Both the position numbers and the translations under genes were made by a program. From GCA-003244245 sp035714625 (lineage in GTDB: Bacteria; Actinomycetota; Actinomycetes; Mycobacteriales; Pseudonocardiaceae), in the NCBI GenBank assembly GCA_035714625.1, contig DASTLT010000275.1:1-10255 (forward strand): a stretch of DNA of 10,255 bases, written 5' to 3'. This document shows, piece after piece, positions 6,080 to 10,255 of the stretch (positions are counted from its first letter, which is position 1; each line of letters opens with the position of its first letter). The notes beneath the pieces are model-generated. The model did no database searches, was not told the DNA's origin, and saw nothing but the letters and a program-made list of their open reading frames with translations.

Positions 6080-6925
6080 ATGGCACGGCAAACACAGGGC
6101 GAGCTGGACCTCGGTGGGCTGCCGCGCCCCCTGGTGCGAGTGACCCCCGCCAAGCTCACCGCCTGGACCCACTGCCGGCGGCGCTACCGGATGGCCTACC
6201 TGGACTGTCCCGCACCGCCCCGCGGCGGGGCCTGGGCACACAACACGCTCGGCGCGGTGGTGCACGCCGCCCTGCGGGCGCTGTTCGATCTGGCGCCTGC
6301 GCGGCGACGTCCGCCCGCCGCGTCGGCCCTGGTGGCCACCCACTGGTCCGGGGAGGGCTTCGCCGACGACACCCAGGCCGCGGAGTACCGTCGGCGGGCC
6401 CAGGACTGGGTGGCCCGCTACGTCGAGGACCTCGACCCCGACATCGAGCCGGTCGGGGTGGAGCGCTGGGTGTCCGCCCCGACCCAGCGGATCGTCGCCG
6501 AGGGCCGGGTGGACCGCATCGACGAACGCGACGGTGAACTGGTCGTGGTGGACTACAAGACCGGCCGCCACGGCCTGACCGTCGACGATGCCCGCGGCTC
6601 ACCGGCACTGGCGCTCTACGCCGTCGCGGCCCGGCGCACCCTGCGCAGGCAGTGCAGCCGGGTCGAGCTGCACCATCTGCCCACCGGCACCATCTCCGGC
6701 TGGGCGCACACCGAGCAGTCGCTGAGCAGGCACCTGGCGCGCATCGAGGAGGCGGCCGAGGAGATCGCGCTCGCCACCGACACCCTGGTGGCGGGAGGCG
6801 ACCCGGACCTCCTGTTCCCGCCGTCGGCCAGCCCGGCCTGCTCGTGGTGCGATTTCCGGCGGCACTGCCCCGAGGGCCAGGCCAGTGCCCCCGAGCTCGA
6901 GTCGTGGGCCCTGCTCGCGCCGTGA
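6080..6925 (+). CDS. RecB-family PD-(D/E)XK nuclease with Fe-S cysteines
   Basis: A 281-residue stand-alone nuclease of the RecB/Cas4/AddB C-terminal type. The active site is visible as His62 (GAVVHAAL), Asp145 (GRVDRID) and Asp158-Tyr-Lys160 (VVVDYKTG). Four cysteines, Cys32 near the N-terminus and Cys254, Cys257 and Cys263 near the C-terminus (CSWCDFRRHC), match the layout that holds a 4Fe-4S cluster in AddB and Cas4. The usual motif-IV glutamine before the Tyr (Q-h-x-x-Y) is not obvious: the segment reads SPALALY, with Ala176 in that place. I recall a similar mycobacterial protein (Rv2119 type). No helicase partner or cas gene is in the window. The ATG was chosen because homology-like sequence begins after it. 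A GTGA overlap joins it to the next gene. Its role is probably DNA end processing or repair. Confidence 0.85.
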   Translation: MARQTQGELDLGGLPRPLVRVTPAKLTAWTHCRRRYRMAYLDCPAPPRGGAWAHNTLGAVVHAALRALFDLAPARRRPPAASALVATHWSGEGFADDTQAAEYRRRAQDWVARYVEDLDPDIEPVGVERWVSAPTQRIVAEGRVDRIDERDGELVVVDYKTGRHGLTVDDARGSPALALYAVAARRTLRRQCSRVELHHLPTGTISGWAHTEQSLSRHLARIEEAAEEIALATDTLVAGGDPDLLFPPSASPACSWCDFRRHCPEGQASAPELESWALLAP

Positions 6926-7260
6926 CCGTCGGCGTCAACAGGCCGAGCAGTGGTGCCAGATGGCCGGGCAGTCAGTTACCGCCGCGGCTCGGGCAGCGTG
7001 CCCTGCGGGGGCTTTCCGGGGTGCTGGCGGGTGGCCTCGTCATGCTCGCGGTGCTGGTAGGTCTGGCCCAGTGGCTGGTCAGCGAGGTCAACCGACCCGG
7101 TCCCGGCACCGCGGCCGTCCTCGGGTACGCGGTCGCGGCGCTGATCGCCGTCGCGGCACAGGTGGTTGCCGACCGCTGCCCAGGCCCCCGCGGGTCCCTG
7201 GCTGCCGGAGCCATCCTCGTGCTGGTGGCCGTGGTGCTCTGGTACGGCTGGTACTCATGA
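6922..7260 (+). CDS. Small three-helix membrane protein, unknown function
   Basis: A 112-residue hydrophobic protein starting at a GTG that overlaps the nuclease stop (GTGA), so translation is likely coupled. After about 30 polar, basic residues come three predicted helices: about 32-53 (LSGVLAGGLVMLAVLVGLAQW), 63-84 and 91-110, the last ending in WYGWYS. Cys86 is the only cysteine. No motif ties it to a known transporter or enzyme and I do not recognise the family. Its place at the end of the operon is the only functional hint. Confidence 0.72.
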   Translation: MTVGVNRPSSGARWPGSQLPPRLGQRALRGLSGVLAGGLVMLAVLVGLAQWLVSEVNRPGPGTAAVLGYAVAALIAVAAQVVADRCPGPRGSLAAGAILVLVAVVLWYGWYS

Positions 7261-7394
7261 CATCAGAGCCTGGATCATCCGGGTTGCTGAGCGAAACTGG
7301 CGACGGCTGTGGCGAGAGTATTGTTGATCAGTTCAGATATCTCCGACCACCGCGACTCAGGGTCATCACTGAAAGCCGACGTCACGCTGGCTGA
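7257..7394 (+). CDS. Possible 45-residue ORF, doubtful
   Basis: An ORF beginning MTSEPGSSGLLSETGDG whose ATG overlaps the stop of the preceding gene (ATGA), a classic coupling arrangement. It is hydrophilic, has no recognisable motif, and its third-position GC is lower than in the genes before it. The opposite strand is open over the same bases. It may be a real short gene, or chance reading into a gene-poor stretch. Confidence 0.25.
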   Translation: MTSEPGSSGLLSETGDGCGESIVDQFRYLRPPRLRVITESRRHAG

Positions 7395-7682
7395 AGGTGT
7401 GGACGGAAACAGTGGCGTCGGTAGCGGCCGGTGTCGGCTGACGAGCGCGGCGGCACCGCTTCGGCGAATACAGTCACCACGAGAACTCCGGTGGATAACC
7501 GGACCGACCGGATGCGAAGGGGGTCTCGGCCGGCGCCGCGGATGGGCAGCAGAGGGGCAACGGACCTGGGGGGCCAGCAACGGAACGCCGGCATGCAGCG
7601 CAGGCCAGCCGGCACCGGCCGCGCCCACTGGCGGGCACCGGGACTTTCGGCCCCCCGGATCCACCCGACAGAACGGATTGCT
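7261..7682. other. Gene-poor stretch between convergent operons
   Basis: About 420 bp without a convincing gene between the plus-strand membrane/nuclease operon and the minus-strand hydrolase operon. Both strands have open frames, but the translations are Arg/Pro/Gly-rich and resemble nothing known. The one exception is the end of a minus-strand frame (7275 to about 7380, FSDDPESRWSEISELINNTL...), which reads like an amphipathic protein C-terminus and could be a gene remnant. A weak hairpin (CCGGG/CCCGG, about 7637-7659) lies just past the AhpD-like stop. No repeat or attachment site was found. Confidence 0.5.
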
Positions 7683-8069
7683 TCACGCGGTGAGCGCGGG
7701 CGCGACCGCAGTGTCCGGTTCAGGGCAGGCGTAGTGGTTGAAGTAGCTGGTGAAGATGTTCGCGATGACGTGGGTGAACAGCTCGGCCAGCTCCTCGGTG
7801 GTCCAGCCGGACTGCAGCGCGTGGTACCAGGTATCCTTGTCGACGTCGCCGGCATTACCGGCCGCCTGACGGGCCACCGCGAGCAGCGCGGTGATCTTCT
7901 CCTCGCCGGCGATCTGCGCGCCAGCGCGCAGTGCGACAATCTGGTCGGGCGTCCATCCGGCAGCCTGGCAGGCGATGGTATTCGTGAATTGACAATCGGA
8001 ACAATTATCGGCTTCCCCGACTGCGAGCGCGATCGCCTCCCTGCCACGCCGCCAGCACGCTGCGCGCAC
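7683..8069 (-). CDS. AhpD/carboxymuconolactone decarboxylase-like protein, 5'-truncated
   Basis: The C-terminal two-thirds of a peroxidase-related AhpD/CMD-fold protein. From the GTG at 8069 it has 128 residues. It contains REAIALAVGEADNCSDCQFTNT (the CxxC at Cys23 and Cys26), ITALLAVARQ at 59-68, and the end helix with VIANIFTSYFNHY at 101-113. Active members use CxxCxxxH; the His is Asn30 here. Normal members have some 40-60 more residues before REAIALAV. Those are missing, and a relic-like SARSVLAAWQGG appears in another frame at about 8036-8070. The GTG overlaps the stop of the upstream hydrolase (TAGTG), allowing coupled translation; a TTG at 8081 is an alternative start. It may be a pseudogene, or a shortened protein kept for something other than thiol-dependent peroxide removal. 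Confidence 0.6.
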   Translation of the reverse strand: MRAACWRRGREAIALAVGEADNCSDCQFTNTIACQAAGWTPDQIVALRAGAQIAGEEKITALLAVARQAAGNAGDVDKDTWYHALQSGWTTEELAELFTHVIANIFTSYFNHYACPEPDTAVAPALTA

Positions 8070-8932
8070 TATTGCAGCCAATGGCGCCAGATCGGTAACA
8101 GTGCGTCGAGCAACGCACGGGGATTCTCGATGTTCGGCGAGTGTCCGGCACCGGGCACCACCGCGACCGAGGCACCCAGCCGGGCGGCCATCTCGCGCTG
8201 CACCGGCACCGGCCAGGCATCGTCGGACTCACCGAAGACCACCAGGCACGGGATGGCCCGGGCCAGCAGGGCGGCGGCCAGCTCGGCGACCCGGTCCGGC
8301 TCGGTGCGCAGGGCGTTCGCCATGCCGAGCAACCCGGCAGGTGCCGAACGCAGGAACCGGGCGCGCAGCAGCGCGGCCAGCTCGGGTGGTTCGACGACCC
8401 CGTCTCTGGCCTCGCGTAGCTGCTGGACGGCGGCGATGCCCTCGGCACGCAGCACCGGTTCGGTGGCGTCGAGCAGGGTCCGGCGCGCCCCGGGGGGCAA
8501 CGCGGCTGGACCGGAGTCCAGCAGGGTCAGCCCGGTGACCGGGGCGCCGGCCAGCACCGCGGCCCGGGCCACCAGGCCCCCGTAGGAGTGCCCCAGCAGC
8601 AGCACCCGGTCCCCGGCGGCGACCAGCCGGCGCACCAACGCGGCCACGGTGCGACCAAGCTGGTCGGGGTGGTAGTCCTGTTCCCGGTGCGGTCCGCGCG
8701 ACTCATGCTGCCCGGGCAGGTCCACTGCCAGCACCGTGAGACCGGCCCCGCACAGCGGGTCGAGCAGCGGCGCGAAGTCCTCCTTGGACCCGGTGTAGCC
8801 GGGCACCAGCAACGCCACTGCCGCCGCAGGCACATCCCGCGGTGGCAGGGCCCGCAAGGCCGCCAGCGCGCTCCCGGCGACCGGGATCTGCACCCGGGTA
8901 GCCCGATGCGGGCTGATCTGCGAGGCAGTCAT
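8069..8932 (-). CDS. Alpha/beta hydrolase
   Basis: A 287-residue alpha/beta-hydrolase fold enzyme, cytoplasmic, with no signal peptide. The nucleophile elbow is GHSYGG (Ser116). The acid is in VVFGESDDAW (Asp237 or Asp238), and the base is His264 in GAGHSPNIENP, giving a complete catalytic triad. The oxyanion strand is LLVPGYTGSKEDF, and a cap region rich in Ala, Leu and Arg lies between about 145 and 225. The substrate is unknown; an ester or lysophospholipid is typical, but nothing here decides. The ATG overlaps the stop of the upstream beta-propeller gene by four bases (ATGA), so the two are probably co-translated. Confidence 0.9.
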   Translation of the reverse strand: MTASQISPHRATRVQIPVAGSALAALRALPPRDVPAAAVALLVPGYTGSKEDFAPLLDPLCGAGLTVLAVDLPGQHESRGPHREQDYHPDQLGRTVAALVRRLVAAGDRVLLLGHSYGGLVARAAVLAGAPVTGLTLLDSGPAALPPGARRTLLDATEPVLRAEGIAAVQQLREARDGVVEPPELAALLRARFLRSAPAGLLGMANALRTEPDRVAELAAALLARAIPCLVVFGESDDAWPVPVQREMAARLGASVAVVPGAGHSPNIENPRALLDALLPIWRHWLQ

Positions 8933-10167
8933 CGCAGCGCGACCAGGGTGTCACCGCGTAGCTCCAGTAGCACAGTTCCGCCCTCCCCCGCGGCACCCAC
9001 CGCAGTGCCCACCGGGCCGCGGTACCCGCCCCGGTCCACCGGCAGCGTCCGGATCTCCTGCCCGGTGCCGGCGTTCAGCACGCGCAGTGCCCCCGGGGTG
9101 GGCAGCAGCAACCATCCCCCGACCAGCGAGCCAGGGCCCAAGGCGCCGGCTCGGGTCCAGCGCGGCCGCAGGTCGTCCGCGGTCAGCGCGACCGTGGCCG
9201 AACCGGTGAACCAGGACCACCCGCTCCTGGTCCTGGCGACGGAGGCGAGGCCACCAGGGGGATCGTCGCGCAGCTCGGCGTCCGGCACGGCCAGCGGATA
9301 CTGCGCCACCTGGTTGCCCCGGGCGTCGAGGACGAGTAGCCGGGCCGGGCCGGGCAGCGCCACCGCCACCCGCTGCGCGCTTACCGCGACGACCTGGGCC
9401 TGCTCACCCGGCAGCAGGGTGCTGAACTCCACCTCGGGCCGGTCGGGTTCCTTGGGGTGGGCGCGTTGCACGGTAAGCCGAGCTGAGCGTTCGGCTGGGC
9501 AACGCTCCACCACCGCCAGCTTTCCTGCGTTCAGCGCCAGCGAGCCGTAAGTGCAGTCCGGGCGGGGCTGGGTGTTGGGCTGGGCCGGGGTCGGCAGCCG
9601 TCCGTAGGACAGCGTGCGCACCAGGTCGGTGCGCCACACCTCCAGGTAGCGCCGCCCGGTAGCGGCCGCGTGGTCGCCGTCGGCGGTCACCCGGGTCGGC
9701 GCCTGCACCGGCCCGGTGCGCTGCGGCCCACGGCGACCGTCGGCCCACCGCAGGGTGCTCACCTCGCTGCAGGTCTGACCTCGCTGGTACAGCGCGAGTA
9801 CCCGGTTGAACGCAGCGGCCACGGTGCACAGCGGCAGATCGCGTTGGTAGCTCCACCGGACCGAGCCGCTGATCAGGTCGCGCCCGGCCACCTTGCCGTC
9901 GGCGGCGGTGACCGCGATGCCGTCCTGCACCAGCGGGACCGGGGTCGCGGCGCTGGGCGCGCGCCAGCTTTCGACCAGCGTTGAGGGCAGCAGCTCGGCA
10001 CCTGACCCGCCGGTGGGGAGCTGCCTTGCCGGGCCGGGGGCGATGAGCAGGGTGGTGTGCCGGGCGTCGCTGGTCCACCACAGGCCGGTCGCGGCGACCA
10101 GCACCGCGACCGCCACCACCGCCGCGGCGAACAGGTCACCCCTGGTCCGACGTTCGGGAGCGGGCAT
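8929..10167 (-). CDS. Membrane-anchored beta-propeller (PQQ-like) protein
   Basis: A 412-residue protein with an N-terminal anchor: basic PERRTRG, then a helix at 12-31 (LFAAAVVAVAVLVAATGLWW). The remainder is predicted outside the membrane. Repeated strand patterns such as VTAADGKVAGRDLISGSVRWSY and LRVLNAGTGQEIRTL suggest a PQQ/WD-like propeller. Exactly four cysteines (114, 133, 205, 223) lie in the outer part and could form two disulfides. I recall mycobacterial Rv3212, of about the same length and next to helicase rhlE, as the likely orthologue (not searched). The function is unknown. The ATG is 12 bp after the helicase stop, with only a weak ribosome binding site. Confidence 0.8.
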   Translation of the reverse strand: MPAPERRTRGDLFAAAVVAVAVLVAATGLWWTSDARHTTLLIAPGPARQLPTGGSGAELLPSTLVESWRAPSAATPVPLVQDGIAVTAADGKVAGRDLISGSVRWSYQRDLPLCTVAAAFNRVLALYQRGQTCSEVSTLRWADGRRGPQRTGPVQAPTRVTADGDHAAATGRRYLEVWRTDLVRTLSYGRLPTPAQPNTQPRPDCTYGSLALNAGKLAVVERCPAERSARLTVQRAHPKEPDRPEVEFSTLLPGEQAQVVAVSAQRVAVALPGPARLLVLDARGNQVAQYPLAVPDAELRDDPPGGLASVARTRSGWSWFTGSATVALTADDLRPRWTRAGALGPGSLVGGWLLLPTPGALRVLNAGTGQEIRTLPVDRGGYRGPVGTAVGAAGEGGTVLLELRGDTLVALR

Positions 10168-10179
10168 TCGCCGAGCTGG

Positions 10180-10255
10180 TCAGTTGCCGTCGTCGACCTG
10201 GCTGCCGCGCGGCGCCTGCCGGCGCCCCCGCCCCCGCCCCCGGCGCCGGCGCCGG
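10180..10255 (-). CDS. C-terminal end of a probable DEAD-box RNA helicase, partial
   Basis: Only the last 24 codons are in the window, reading RRRRRGRGRGRRQAPRGSQ then VDDGN and stop. The Arg/Gly-rich basic tail is typical of RhlE/CsdA-type DEAD-box helicases, and such a helicase precedes the propeller gene in mycobacteria (recalled). No helicase motif is inside the window, so the call rests on the tail and the neighbour. Confidence 0.5.
   Translation of the reverse strand, partial: RRRRRGRGRGRRQAPRGSQVDDGN

Noticed and set aside
5552..6571. A long minus-strand open frame opposite the PHP and RecB-like genes
   Set aside because: Both plus-strand genes have intact catalytic motifs. The antisense translation is low-complexity Gly/Arg/Pro/His.
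7637..7659. Possible terminator hairpin downstream of the AhpD-like gene
   Set aside because: A five-base stem, a long loop and no T-tract; too weak to call.
10201..10255. GC-only repeat-like tract resembling a hairpin or microsatellite
   Set aside because: It is explained by codons for the Arg/Gly-rich helicase tail on the minus strand.

Overview
The window is high-GC actinobacterial chromosome: GC-rich third codon positions, GTG starts, overlapping start/stop codons, a SugC/CorA neighbourhood and a DEAD-box helicase/beta-propeller pair that I recall from mycobacteria and relatives. A pseudonocardial or similar genus is a reasonable guess, but no gene here fixes it. I see no mobile element, tRNA, rRNA or CRISPR array.

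Layout. (1) 1-740, plus strand: the 3' two-thirds of a SugC-type sugar-import ATPase, broken by an out-of-frame deletion. (2) 784-2850, minus strand: a corA unit consisting of a possible 19-residue leader peptide with a perfect Shine-Dalgarno match, a stem-loop, corA, and a downstream gene with a ParB-like domain. (3) 2936-3439, plus strand: a MaoC-like hydratase with its own ribosome binding site, convergent with a NUDIX hydrolase (3456-3872, minus). (4) 4003-7260, plus strand: two near-identical 56-residue membrane protein genes in tandem, each with its own repeated upstream box, then a bacterial PH-domain membrane protein, a PHP phosphoesterase, a RecB/Cas4-like nuclease with four putative cluster cysteines and a small three-helix membrane protein. 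(5) 7261-7682: a stretch with no convincing gene. (6) 7683-10255, minus strand: the last 24 codons of an RNA helicase, a membrane-anchored beta-propeller protein, an alpha/beta hydrolase (ATGA overlap) and a truncated AhpD-like protein (TAGTG overlap), which look like one operon.

How the parts work together. Most of the window looks like core metabolism and housekeeping: sugar uptake, Mg2+/Co2+ transport with a possible translation-sensing leader, acyl-CoA hydration, nucleotide clean-up and nucleic-acid processing. The less ordinary signals are the corA leader arrangement, the tandem duplication of the tiny membrane protein together with its upstream boxes, and two genes (sugC and the AhpD-like gene) that appear to have lost short internal or 5' segments and the frame with them.
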